Assembly (NCBI RefSeq): GCF_000182565.1 | Contig: NW_015971543.1 | Coordinates: 1,401,701-1,465,700 of the forward strand | Direction of reading: 5' to 3' | Source of the DNA: Spizellomyces punctatus DAOM BR117 | Lineage: Eukaryota > Chytridiomycota > Chytridiomycetes > Spizellomycetales > Spizellomycetaceae | DNA: 64,000 bases | Shown here: positions 12,237 through 23,709 of the stretch, one piece after another | Numbering within the stretch: position 1 is the stretch's first letter | Layout: each line of letters begins with the position of its first letter | Translations under genes and position numbers: made by a program | Notes under the pieces: generated by a model | Database searches by the model: none | The model's input: only the letters and a program-made list of their open reading frames with translations | What the model was told of the DNA's origin: nothing

Positions 12237-13454
12237 TTACCAAGATCGGAAGCCCAATGCATCAGACATCCACTCGGGAACAAAAGTCTGCATAACGTTG
12301 AACCAAAGTGCATCCATGCCCACTAAATATCTCTCCTTGGGCCATCGGCTTGTCATTGCATGCACTACTGCTGCGGCAACGTGATCAGGAGGAATCGCCT
12401 CTTCTTTGGCTAGGTAAGCCATTTCTTCACACATTTTGAACAGCGGTCGGTACATCTTTTTGAGTTCGGGAGGAGCATCGCTGTAAATTGGGTCGGTCGA
12501 AAATGTCTGAAATCCCGCAGTTTTTTCTTTTTGGCTTTCATGGGCGGCTATGGAGTCGAATCCTTTGGTCCAAATCTCGCTTTGGATCGAGCCTGATTTT
12601 TTGGTAAAGTATTCAACGCCAGAAATCCATTAATGCCATCAAACTTTGATGAACACTCTACCTGGCTCGACGAAACTGACGGCTACACCGCTCTTGAAGA
12701 GTTCCCGCCTCCACACGGTGCTCAAAGATGACAGGGCTGCCTTGCCGACATGATATGCTCCAAAACCTGGCAAATGAAAAGTCCAAGCCATCATGCTACT
12801 GATATTGATCACTCTTCCTTTTGCGAGTCGCAAAGCCGGAAGGAATTTCTTTGTTAATTTATAGGCTTGAAAGAGATTCACGTCGAGTGAATAGTAAAAA
12901 TCTTCGTCCCGAAAGAGTTCGAGAGGGCCAACGATTGCTCCGCCGGCGTTGTTGATGAGTCCTGCAAGACCTTTTGGGCCACAATGGCCGATGACTGTTT
13001 GCACAGCGCTGGCAACGTCTTCATCTTTAGCGACATCCAGTATCACTGTGTGGATGCTGGAGAGTTTGAGTTGAAGTTTTTGCCACCCTTGTGCATGTGC
13101 AAAGACCCGAGAAACTCACCTCCCCTTCCCTTTCCCAATTTTAACCTTGTCTTCAAACTCTGCTACTAGCGACTCTCCATCTTCTGTGCTTCGAATCCCA
13201 GCAAATACCTCATAACCTCTCTCTGCTAACCGCATGGCAATACATCTTCCTATCCCTTTGCTCGCACCCGTAACCAACACGGTTGGTTGTTCATCAACTC
13301 GGGGAACTTTGGGTTCAAAGCTGGGTACCCAGCGTAAGAGATGAAAGAACCAAAACAGAATGTTATGAACGATGGTCAACAGAGGATTGATAATAGAGAA
13401 TGATACAGAGTTGAGAACTGAGATGAAATGGAGGACAGAACGTGGAGTCTTCAT
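12237..13454 (-). CDS. Short-chain dehydrogenase/reductase with N-terminal membrane anchor
   Basis: Three exons (13454-13120, 13056-12662, 12592-12237; introns of 63 and 69 nt) give 361 residues. A hydrophobic N-terminal segment (about residues 8-40, VSFSIINPLLTIVHNILFW) looks like an ER or lipid-droplet anchor. The Rossmann fold follows: TGASKGIG (NAD(P) binding), NNAG, an ISS catalytic-serine region and YHVGK (YxxxK catalytic pair). The C-terminal third is typical of the 11-beta-HSD/retinol-dehydrogenase-like type of classical SDR. Substrate cannot be told from sequence; oxidoreduction of a hydrophobic alcohol or ketone is likely. The start is the first ATG before the anchor. Confidence 0.88.
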
Positions 13455-14468
13455 TCTTGGATTTGTACAGAGTTTGTGAAATTGGCAGTAATAAGTCTCA
13501 GATCAGTACGTGAGCACCATAACCGACATTCAGAATAGGCGATAAAACTAACACATCCACTATTGCCAATGCGTATGCATCAGCCTTTGTCACATTTCGT
13601 AAGGGGGTTTAATGTGCCGCAGAGAATATGGCATTACACACGGTCAAGCCGTCGATTCACTAATGATACGCTGACATGCATCATCGGTTGACTCTGCAGT
13701 ACTTGGAGCCCCGTAGAAAGACTATGGACAAGTATTTTAGAAGGCTAGAATCGAACAAGCCAACACAACAGTAGCTGGCATCACCAGAAAGGGCAAATGA
13801 ATTTCTGGCCATCTCCGGGACAAGTCTTAAGTAATGGCAATACGGTCATCAGGGCCCACTGCCTCCTCAAAGGCAAAAACAAAAACGTACAAAGCGCAGG
13901 AAAGACAGGGTGCTTGACAAGAAGCCGTCCAGCCGCCCAGACACTAAAGCACCATGTTACGTAACAAGTCTTGGCCTATTGCTGATGTGTCATGAAGAGC
14001 CAAAATCAAGAGAAACTCGATGGGGCCCGCTGGCATCAGTTTAAAGCTTTGACGAACGTCTTGCCGCAGGGTTAATTTGCATCATGAGATCATTAACTCC
14101 ATCTTTTGTTCGATAATTGATAACGAAATCCCTTTTACTTTTCGGTGCATGATCAATTACGTTAAAGAGAGTGTAATGTCGACGTGTCACCTTCTGGGTG
14201 AGAGATTGGGGTCCTGGTTTTAGGATGTCATCGTCCAGTCTGTGTCATTGCCCCGGGAATGGGATTATTATGCATTAAACATTTCTATCAAGAAGATCTC
14301 AGCAGTTCTCCATTGATCTTGACGATACCCTAGCACATTAAGATCGGATAACTATAATTCTTCTTTGTGAAATTGTACCATCTGCTCGACATCATGTTGA
14401 CATCTGTAGAGATGCCGATTCAAGTGTATCATAGCCATTTTAAGGTTATATCGCACAAGCGTCAATCA
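13455..14468. other. Intergenic, shared upstream region of SDR and GT4 genes
   Basis: About 1 kb between divergent genes; nothing else recognised. An in-frame extension of the GT4 first exon back to ATG 14394 is possible. Confidence 0.5.
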
Positions 14469-16219
14469 ATGGTATGCTTCACGTTAATAGAATATCCTTT
14501 TCCCGGTGCTTGTAGACCAAAGCCGTTAGCTTTCCTCCTACCATTTCTCCTACTTTACCTCCCGAATCAACCGATCATCTCCGAATATTTTTGATCCAGT
14601 CAGCTCATGGGCTTTATGCATCGTCAGGTATGTAAATAGTCGTGCCGAATCAAGAGTTACGCTAATACCTGCCAAATGTCCCCCATTCCAGGAGGCTATC
14701 GAGCCAATATCGCGCTAGCTCGCGCAATGCGATCGCGAGGACATGTCATTAAAATGCTTGCATCTGTATACGCCAACGAGGTCGCTACCATCCCTCATAC
14801 TCGGACAGTCGAGAAATTCGGCCACAGGGTGATTCCCGTGTATCGCTTCTGGTATGGGCAAATTGACGTTGTCGCATTGGATGCGGATGAGTGTCGGGAA
14901 GCTTTCAATCGGTCCAAAGAGGTGACTGAAATGATGGAGTCTTGGCTGGAGGTACGCCATGTTTGATCTCTGATGGGATTGAAAAACAAAAGGTTTTCTT
15001 CTAACTTGCGGTCGTAGAATGAAAAGGACGTTCCACTCCTCACCGCAAGACAAGAATTCGTGGCAAAGGAAGTCGCCTCCTTTCATCCATCCCACGTAAT
15101 CATGAACGATTACTGTTCCCTCAAAGCTATTCTTGAGGCACGCATTCCGCCATGCACCAAAATCTTTATCGTCCATGATGCAGAGGACCTTCCCTTTGGA
15201 CCGTTTGCTCGAGGACAGCCGTGTTTTGGTGAGTGTTCTTTGGGATATTTTTCCAGTGGCTACGCGCTTTCTGATGGTAAGATCTTCCACATAATGGACT
15301 GCGCCAAACCTCCATCACTCGCACTACATCAGACGGGTACACGATCAAAACATCCTACCGTCGCCTTCAACACGTCGATGGCCTGTGGGCCGTCAGTAAT
15401 GCCGTTGCAGATTACTTTGCAAACTACGGTAAACTAACATGCAGGATCTTACCGAACCATCCTCTCATTTACGGTGACGACGTCCATTCACTGCCGTTTT
15501 ACCAAAACTTTGACAAGCCGTATATTTGTGCAATTAATCCTGGTTATCTGAAAGGATTCCCGATTGTCAAAGCAATTATGGAACGGATGCCTGAAAATCA
15601 GTTTTTGATTGTTAAATCTTGGAACATATTGTGGAATCCGTTTGTGTTGGAAGAGTTTGAAAAGATGGAGAATGCCATGTAAGCTGGGCCGATGTCCTTT
15701 GTGATAGACAGTGCCTCAGCCGTCTATATATCGCTAATAGATTAGCGTTGGGCCAGCTTGATGGATCCAGTTAGCGACATGGAAAGTCTCTGGCCGCAAG
15801 TCAAAGTTCTCTTAGTCCCAAGCCTCTGGTATGAAGCCTTCGGTCTTGTCGTAATTGAAGCTCTTCTCCGCGGGATTCCTGTCCTGTCTTCGAACGCGGG
15901 CGGCTTGATTGAGGCCCACCTCGGCGTTCCCTACGTTGTCCCCACCAACAACATCACTGGAGAACGCGAAACAGACCAAGAACTCGTAAAACGACAGGGT
16001 ACGGACTACAAAATTCCGCAAAATTCCGCTGATCCTTGGGTCCGTATCCTTCGCAGTCTCATGCATGATCAGGAATTGTACGAACGGATCCGCTTGCAAA
16101 GCCGGATCGCTGCTGTTGCATATGTCAAGGGATTGGATTCGCAGATGTATGAGGATTATATGAAGAGTTTGGAGCAGGTACAGCGAGCAAGGGTTGGAAA
16201 GAACCATCTGGTGGGATAA
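14469..16219 (+). CDS. GT4-family glycosyltransferase
   Basis: Six exons give 464 residues: 14469-14471, 14516-14627, 14692-14951, 15018-15228, 15333-15678 and 15757-16219. Joining restores LRIFLIQSAHGLYASSGGYR with ANIALARAMRSRGH, the N-terminal strand and glycine-rich acceptor loop of GT-B enzymes, and DVLLVP-type VLLVPSLWYEAFGLVVIEA, the donor-binding EX7E region (E-A-F-G...E), then SNAGGLIEA. These motifs are diagnostic of nucleotide-sugar-dependent GT4 retaining transferases. No signal peptide or membrane segment is seen, so it is probably cytosolic. The weak point is exon 1: ATG directly abuts the donor GTATGC, and the same frame stays open upstream to ATG 14394. Sugar donor and acceptor are not predictable. 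Confidence 0.82.
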
Positions 16220-16473
16220 TGACAAAGACTTGGCTGTGGCTGTTGAATATATGCTGTGTATTTTACATGTTTGAGCACCGTATGGAGTAACCTACAGCGC
16301 TGGTAGAGCTTTACCGCTTTTAGATGGACGTTGTAACGATGCAACTTCTTCAAGCACAGCATTTGTTCTGCTGTCCGGCTGCAATCCATTCGAATGCAAT
16401 AAAATGGCCAAGTAACGTCATGGATGGTTTCAAGCGATGGGTCTGGCCTTCTTCCCATTAAGAGTTTACCGAA

Positions 16474-17514
16474 ATGTCAACCGACGGACATTACGACAAT
16501 ATAAAGGACTATTATGGCAAAGTTCTCTCGTCCACAAAAGATCTGAAGACATCTGCTTGTTGTGCTGCCGAGAAACCGCATCCCATTATTCGACAACACC
16601 TCCTCCAGATCCCCGAAGCAGTCCTGAGCAGATTCTATGGATGTGGTAACCCTGTCCCACTGGGCATAGAAGGTCTATCGGTACTCGACCTCGGATGTGG
16701 AACTGGTCGAGATTGTTATCTTGCTGCTGGGTTGGTCGGTCCCAAGGGCGCAGTGATTGGTGTGGACATGACGGAGGAGCAGTTGAAAGTCGCCAGGAAC
16801 TCATTACAGGAGTTTGAACAAAATATTGGCTATAAACCTAATATGAGGTTTGTTCAAGGATTTATTGAAGCACTGGACGACATTATTCCCTCTTCGTCGA
16901 TTGATGTTTGTATTTCAAATTGCGTCATCAATCTGTCCCCTGATAAGGAGGCAGTCCTCAGAGGAGTTTACAACGCATTGAAACCCGGCGGAGAGTTTTA
17001 TTTCTCGGATGTCTATGCAGACCGACGGATACCCGCTCACGTACAGTCCCAGAAGGTTCTCCAAGGAGAGTGTCTTGCAGGAGCACTATATGTTCAAGAC
17101 TTTCTCCGTCTGTGCCACAAAATAGGCTTCACAGAGCCCCGCCGCTTATCGACATCTACGATCGATGTCACCGACCCTGATCTTTCTGATATATGCGGAA
17201 ATATCAAGTTCTACTCTATCACCTACCGACTCTTTAAACTCCCCGAATTAGAGAGCATATGCGAGGATTATGGACAGGTCGCTACGTACCTGGGCACACT
17301 ACAAGGACACAAACACTACTATGATTTGGATGATCACCATCAATTTGTGACAGGGAAACCAATGTTGGTGTGCGGAAATACAGCGGATATGGTGGGTCAG
17401 TCGTGGTTAGGAAAGCATTTCAAGGTGGAGGGAGACCGGAGTGTACATTTTGGGGTATTCGAGTGTGGGACCGGCAAGGAGAATGATAATGGAAGGGCTG
17501 GCCCTTGTTGCTGA
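16474..17514 (+). CDS. Arsenite S-adenosylmethionine methyltransferase (ArsM/AS3MT-like)
   Basis: Unspliced, 346 residues, 254 bp after the GT4 gene. The N-terminus has HYDNIKDYYG and CCAAEKP. The SAM-binding motif is VLDLGCGTGRDCYLAA, followed by GVDMTEEQL. The downstream cysteines of NCVINL and GECLAGAL match the catalytic and As(III)-binding cysteines of the AS3MT family, and FYFSDVYADRR follows the canonical pattern. A Cys pair ends the protein (GPCC). The enzyme methylates arsenite to mono-, di- and trimethyl arsenicals in the cytosol. ArsM genes in fungi and protists are widely thought to derive from bacteria, and the lack of introns here would fit that; this last point is inference. 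Confidence 0.93.
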   Translation: MSTDGHYDNIKDYYGKVLSSTKDLKTSACCAAEKPHPIIRQHLLQIPEAVLSRFYGCGNPVPLGIEGLSVLDLGCGTGRDCYLAAGLVGPKGAVIGVDMTEEQLKVARNSLQEFEQNIGYKPNMRFVQGFIEALDDIIPSSSIDVCISNCVINLSPDKEAVLRGVYNALKPGGEFYFSDVYADRRIPAHVQSQKVLQGECLAGALYVQDFLRLCHKIGFTEPRRLSTSTIDVTDPDLSDICGNIKFYSITYRLFKLPELESICEDYGQVATYLGTLQGHKHYYDLDDHHQFVTGKPMLVCGNTADMVGQSWLGKHFKVEGDRSVHFGVFECGTGKENDNGRAGPCC

Positions 17515-18685
17515 TTCGTTACCCGTCTCGGCGGTCATGGGTCATCGTAGATACACAATCATTGACAATATACAGGTCTGTTTATGAATAGAACCATTTG
17601 CATCTATACTATGACTTGAAACCTGCAAGTGTCCCATTAATGTCCTTACATAGTTGTCCACTACTGCAAACTTGTCGTCTTCCACCCAGTAGCGGTTCCA
17701 GCGGTCGTGTTTATGACAAAGGCCAACCAAATAGTGCCGGCACTTACAGGATGACGGAAAACGACCAGTACGGATCGCACTCTGAGGAAGCCCTTTGGCA
17801 TCGGAGCCTATACTTACCCGAAACCCACTCCAAAGTTGTGTGGATCATCGCATATCTTCTTGTCTTGGTCGTCTGCACGTAGTTCTGCATGGCTTTCGCC
17901 GGTAGATATCTTTGCAATTCCTGAAACTGCTTGTGTGGTTTCGAATGCATTCAGAACTCGGACTAGGACATGTATGGCGTACCCTTCATCGGTATCTATC
18001 TAAAGGTGTCTTCAACCCGACCCACTGAACTTCCCAGTCTCCTAGCACAGCTATAAGCATATTCCTGACCGTGCAATCCATCAGTTATCGAGGCTGAGTA
18101 CTTGAGCTAACCTGACCTCCTAAAGAGGCATCTAAACACCGGCGACAGCAACTAACCTGACAATTTCGGCAACTCCGTAATAGCTTGCGTTTGTGTCATG
18201 GATTTGGGTGTCAACGAGGAATGCCATTATGGGAAATGGTTGCTTTTAGCGCCAGTCCCGGTCGCTAGTACGATCGATACTTTTCTAGCAACGCTTTGGA
18301 ACCCAACAGTCCATTGCCAAAGGGCAATGGGGGCGTCAACGGCTGGTACAAATGTGGAATTTCAGCCATCCAACGGGCAAGGGACCAATTGTTCATATGA
18401 GCAATGGCCTTTTTGTCCCTCCTGCAAGAGTCACCAAATCGAGGGCCAAGTAACGTCACCGCATTGTAAGTTATTGGCTGCTTTTGAGACTCCAACCTCT
18501 CATATTTTCCGTCAATATTCGATGAAACACAAATGCCGGTCCGATTTCGCGGACTGGCAGTAGCAGTAGATAATCTACGCAAATCGATGCTCATTGTTTT
18601 GAACGCAGAATCAAAGCTAAGAGTATCTGTGATATTTACAATATGAATGAAAGCCCCACAAAGGAACATACACGCCATAACTCCC
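17515..18685. other. Intergenic between ArsM and the Sel1-repeat gene
   Basis: No gene recognised. Short open frames occur on both strands without coding-like features. Confidence 0.5.
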
Positions 18686-20760
18686 CTACATCCACTTTTC
18701 CTTCCATATCCATCCTTCACCTACAACCTCCTTTCCTTCTTGCACCGCGCTCCGAAACCACTTTGCACTTTCTTTACGGTCCTTTTTCACCCCCACACCA
18801 TTTAGCAAACAATAAGCCGTCTCAATCATTGCATCAGGATCACCTGCACAAGCCGCCGCTCGAAGGAAGTAGAAAGCCGCCGGAAGCGATTTTGCCACGC
18901 CCCATCCATGCCTAAAACATATTCCGAGTTCGTATAATGGTAAGGGAAGAATAGAGCGGGTAATACTCAAGTCTGTCAAAACATCGCCAGAAGTGAAGTT
19001 TTGAGTGGGGGAAGGTGAACTCGTTATGATTCTAGACGCTGTGGCAAAAATGGACCATGTGGACATTGGGCGTGAAACAGTTGAGGTGCGGGAGGTTGAT
19101 GATAAACGGCGGGTGAGAGAGGGAAAGATGGAGGAGGATCGGGGGGGAGCGATCATACCGTGACTTCTACTGGATGTGGGTAGCGAGTCACAGGAAGGTG
19201 ATATTCCCAGCCCGTTTGCAAGATTGGAAGCCGGTGGTACCACTCCGTTCCACGCACTGGATTTTGATTTTGATGAAGGTCTTTCAGTGGAAGATGTTAG
19301 ATCGCCCGGTGTCATGTGCTGTCCAGTGGTGGAGCTCGAACCCGAAGCACCAGAAGTTGGGTGCGCTTGCTTGTCTTTCCATCGCTTCCACACTTCCGCG
19401 ACACCGACTATACTGGCCTCTGCCCCTCGCACAAAGCACCTGACGGCCCGTATCCTGTCTTCCTCGACACCCCATCCATGGCGCAAACACATGCCCAGCA
19501 GGTATAAACCAAGCGGGTGCCCTTCCAATGCAGATCGTTCGAGGTAGTACACGGAAAGGTCTAGGTTGTCTGATTCGTGATAGTAGATTGCCAGTTGAAT
19601 GTTGTCGGTTGCCTCCAGGTGAGGAGGTGGCGGTGGAATAGTTGGTGGAGCATAATTGAGTGGCCGGGTGGGATCAATCGCAGGGTGAACGCTGGAAGGC
19701 TGTAGTGTCACAGATGGTGCCAGAGAGCATTCTCCCTTGGAATTTGCTCGCCTTCTTAACTTCCGCCAGGTCCGTTTTAAATGAGAAAGTCCACATAGTC
19801 CTCTGGATGTATCGTCGCCCGTTCCTTCAATTTTCTGCTTGTTTTCCTTGCGTATTCGGATGTCCTTATCTGCCACTTTAGACGACAAGTCCACCATTCT
19901 GTTCCGTGGAATAATCTTATTTATTACATTCTCTTCTGTTTCCCTTAACTTTGTCATCAAGCCCCGCACATCAAGATCTTGTCCCAATTCCCCCTGAAGC
20001 AAGTCAACCATCTCAGACGGGATGGATTGTAGTCTGCGTTCAATTGTTGCGTCCGAAAATGCAGCACGAGGATTGGTAGCGCGGATGGAAGGTTGGCGGG
20101 AGCGGGAGGCAGGCACCACATTGGACAGCATAGTTGGATGCGATGCCATAGATTGACGAGTCTCGGCATCAGGATTAGGGCCGGGATTGCTATTGGTATT
20201 GTCCATCGACGACTTTCGCGCTTTTCTTCCCAGGGTCTGAGATGGTCCACGCGGCTCGGGAAGATCTGCTATGACCGAGCTGCGGAACAACAAGGTTGGC
20301 TTTGGACGCAGTCCCCCGCAGTCTAAAGGCGACTTTCTTACCTAAGCCTCGCCAGCTCGTTGTTCAGTTCATCAATGTCACCGTCCATCAATCGGGCCGT
20401 GTCCCCATCATTATGGACTGAACTCGGCCGGGGACGTGACGCGGACGTCGATTTGCGACGTTCGGTTGTATTGGACTGCACTTGCAAGTTTGGGCTATCA
20501 GACAAACCCAAGTCGAGGTCCCTGCTGCGTTGGCTTGGGCTGCGTGAAGGAGGTATTGAAGCTTTTGGGATAGGTGAGGGTGTTATTGTGGGGACGGGAA
20601 AGGAAGTTGGGGACTGGGTCGTCTGTACAGGAGGCATATGGAAATTGAACGGGATGGATGTTGTTGAGGTTGACAAGTTTTCTGCAAGATTAAGTTTATC
20701 CACACTTGTCATTGTGCTGGCGTGCAATGCGAAGTTTGCATGGAGCATGAATGTTATCAA
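18686..20760 (-). CDS. Sel1-repeat protein, fungal Nif1/Dsf2-like
   Basis: Two exons (20760-20342 and 20279-18686; 62-nt intron) encode about 670 residues. The first 350 residues are disordered, rich in Ser/Pro/Thr and basic patches. Sel1-like TPR repeats follow: LAIYYHESDNLDLSVYYLER with ALEGHPLGLYLLGMCLRHGWG, and near the C-terminus LYELGICFRHGWGVAKSLP and AMIETAYCLLNGVGVKKDRK, ending GWIWKEKW. The LGxCxRHGWG repeat and terminal W-I-x-K-x-K/W motif recall fungal Sel1 proteins such as fission-yeast Nif1 and budding-yeast Dsf2, which regulate cell-cycle or polarity kinases. Orthology is inferred from motif style only. Alternative in-frame starts lie at 20748 and 20712. Confidence 0.8.
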
Positions 20761-21555
20761 CGGGTGAAAAGCGACAACGGAAACGTCTCAAACTTTGTCG
20801 CCCGCTTCGCGCCTGCTCCGGTTTCTGAGACCAAGTCCCGCAATGCTACGTTTTAACGGACAGTAAGCCCACTTCCCAGTAGGTTCCCCTACCGGCAAAT
20901 TGCCCTCCACAAAAAACTGCAGTTGAAGAAAGTAGAAGGATGACGTCGCCTTGGATTTGCAGTCAGGGCCAGGGCTTTGACGTGTTCCGCCCAAATTCGG
21001 GCAGTCGCTAATAATAACCACTGGTCAAAAGTATAATCAGAATAATCGAACGCACCCCATGAGATATGCTCGTCAACCCTGACAGCTTACACAATGCTTG
21101 CAGTGTCGGAGGGGTCAGCGTTCAATCAATCGTATCTTGCGATCCAATGATCGAACAAAAAGCATGTTATTTTTAGATTGGCCATGGGCCTATCTATAAA
21201 TTCATCCAAGAAAAGAATCGGCCCGGCAAACAAGGAGGGCGCGGCGCGCACACGGGGGGATTTGCATGCTCTTTTCCCCTTGCGCAGCCACGGAATGTGA
21301 ACGTTGCATATACTAATATCTCATAAAAGAAATCCCAATCACTTTGTTGTTGGAATGGCCAAAGAATCTTGGAACGCTTCACCAACATATATGATGCGAA
21401 TTTCAATGAACAACAAAAAAAAAGTCGTCGACAGCATATGAACCAATAGGCAACGGAAATGGAAACTCTTGTTCATCCGATAAAAGACACATGACACCCA
21501 CTTCCTCTATCAAGATGCTATCCATAAACCTCGGTCACCCTCACGACGCCAGCGG
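20761..21555. other. Intergenic between TOM40 and the Sel1-repeat gene
   Basis: Nothing recognised. A 77-codon minus-strand frame at 20788-21021 has no domain. Confidence 0.5.
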
Positions 21556-22995
21556 TTACGCTTCCAGCGTGAACCCAATACCAACACGTCCCTGACCACC
21601 GCCACCTTTTGCGTAGTCAATCTCCCCAGAAAGATGGAATGCCAACCCTCCCACAATACGCTCCTCCAATACAGCACTCAAGCGACCCATCGTATCAACC
21701 ATTCCACGGATGCTCGCATTGATCGTGTCAAGTTTGAAACCAACGCTAGCAATACCTTCTCTCCGACCTTCACCCATACGTCCGCCCTTGGTCATCAAAA
21801 GCTGAACTTCCGCACACACTTCCAAACGTTGATTCAAGCGACGCCAGTAGGTAGAGTGCAAAAGACCGCTGCCCGGCTGGAATGTGGCAGTAAATACTTG
21901 AGTAGGTGACTTAGGGTCAACCGGCGGGAAAGGCGATGGCATGCCCGGAGGAACTGTGGTCGGTGGCGGGAGTGGAGATGGCGGCGGTGCATAGCGCAAG
22001 GCATACGAAAGACTCGATTCCTCCACGTCAGCCATCATACGGTTGTACACAAACTCGGTACCAAGCGCTACAGATTGCGTAACAGATTGAAGATATGCTA
22101 ATTGGTAGATGCCCGTGGTGGAACTGGATCCTTTCTTCCCCCAAGACGCGGCCTTGTCCACCGGGTTGGGGTTAACCGCTTTCACATTAAAGGAATAGTC
22201 CGAACCAACGTGATCATGCTCCAGCTGAACCATATTTTGACCAGGCTGATTTGTAAAGTGGGCCGTTACTTTGGAAGTCGACGATAACTTTGGTTGCTCA
22301 GGGAGCTGGGGAGGAGGCTGCTCGTGCGGAGGCTTGGTTGGATCGTAAGCCGGTTGCGCTGCAGGATTCGCTGGCTGTGCTAGCCAGTTGTAATTTGCGC
22401 GGGCCTGCAGACCACCTTGATCATCCACCTGTCCGTGTAGCATGATCTGTCGACGCAAGGAATAAGACACGAGATTCTGTGGACCCTCTATATAGAGACG
22501 CTTATTCTGACCTTATCCTTTGCATAGACCGTACCAAAATGATATGTAGGAGGAAACTGCGATGCTCCCCAAGAGAAAGAATGCATGACTTGGAAGTGCG
22601 GTGTCAACACTGAGGTCAAATCAAACTTGGCTCCCTCGATCAAGAAGTTGGTAGGCTGCACCACTGGAACAAAAAACACCCTTGTTAAATCCATGATAAC
22701 GTTTGTTGTGGGTCAAGCGACAGTATTCAGGCATCCCATTGACGAGCGCGAACATCAATCATAGAAACGTCTACATTGTTCACTTCGGACAGCCACTTTG
22801 CGGATGTTCACTCCAATACAGGACCTCTCACTGCTTCCTCGCCATATAGCGCTTCTACTCACTCTTTGCTTCTCTGTGCAGGCCTTCCCAACTTCCCGGG
22901 GTTGGCAAGTTCATCTTCTGCCGGAACGCGGCAATCCGGTCAAAGAGACCACCGACTGCCGCCGGTGCCTGTGGCTTTGCGCTAGCATCGGCCAT
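21556..22995 (-). CDS. TOM40: TOM40, mitochondrial outer-membrane import channel
   Basis: Three exons give 391 residues: 22995-22863, 22663-22512 and 22446-21556. After splicing the conserved TOM40 order appears: LPTPGSWEGLHREAK, then EGAKFDLTSVLTPHFQVMHSFSWG, DKIMLHGQVDDQGGLQARANYNW, QLEHDHVGSDYSFNVKAVNP and the terminal strands LAFHLSG with EIDYAKGGGGQGRVGIGFTL. It forms the 19-strand beta-barrel pore of the TOM complex. A proline-rich insert (PPPSPLPPPTTVPPG) sits in a loop. Intron 1 is 199 nt, three times the usual length here. For intron 2 I use the 65-nt form (acceptor at 22447) because it aligns better with the family than a 35-nt alternative ending at 22477. The gene diverges from eIF3b. 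Confidence 0.93.
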
Positions 22996-22999
22996 ACTG

Positions 23000-23161
23000 C
23001 TACTTGCGTGTGAGTAGACCGCGAAGAATCCGTTTCAAATAGTCCTCGTAGCTGGAAATGGCCGACTTGGGTCCGCCCGATGCAAATGACGAAATTGGGA
23101 CTAGGAAGAAAACTCCGTCGTCGTCACCCTCGGAATGCTCGTCCATCCCGTTTGGTTCCAT
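23000..23161 (-). CDS. Possible 53-residue small ORF or uORF just upstream of TOM40
   Basis: An ATG-started frame of 53 codons (MEPNGMDEHSEGDDDG ... YLKRILRGLLTRK) stops with TAG only 4 nt before the TOM40 ATG, on the same strand. It has an acidic start and a basic amphipathic end and no clear membrane helix; I do not recognise it. It may be a uORF in the TOM40 leader, a separate tiny gene, or chance. Confidence 0.35.
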   Translation of the reverse strand: MEPNGMDEHSEGDDDGVFFLVPISSFASGGPKSAISSYEDYLKRILRGLLTRK

Positions 23162-23709
23162 GGCAACAACGGTTATAGAACCATATGGCGCAGCAGATTA
23201 TATATAAAAGGCTATATGATGAGCATTTATAGTTAGATGATAAGCCATTAAAGGGTTAATGATGCGCTCATTGGATTGGATGGAACTAACATAGCAACGG
23301 TTGCTATCCACTGAACACTGCATTTTTCATATTGCGCACCTGCGAAACTCACCAGGGCTGACGCAATTTGAAGATCAGACTGTAACGGGAAGACACGTAT
23401 TCACAGCGTTTGACATCTATTTTCCCCGTCTACTGCGATTGGTGAGTGTGCTGGGTGTTGGGTGATTGGAGATTATTGGTGCTTCGGCCAAAATGGCGGG
23501 AACTGGTTGCATTCTGAGAGATGAACTAGGAGCGAATCCAAGGCAATTCTGGCGGTTAGGGAACGTTAGGGGGTCTCGCGAGCTAATGATGGGGACTCTG
23601 TTCAAATGGCATCTGCTGACAGATATTTAGTCTTCACTGACATGGGGGGAATGTACTAGTATTTGACTTCAGTCTGACTTACTCTGTTAACCATAGGTCA
23701 GTTCTAAAG

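Noticed and set aside
22477-22511. 35-nt intron in TOM40
   Set aside because: Too short compared with all other introns; the 65-nt alternative gives a better match to the TOM40 family.
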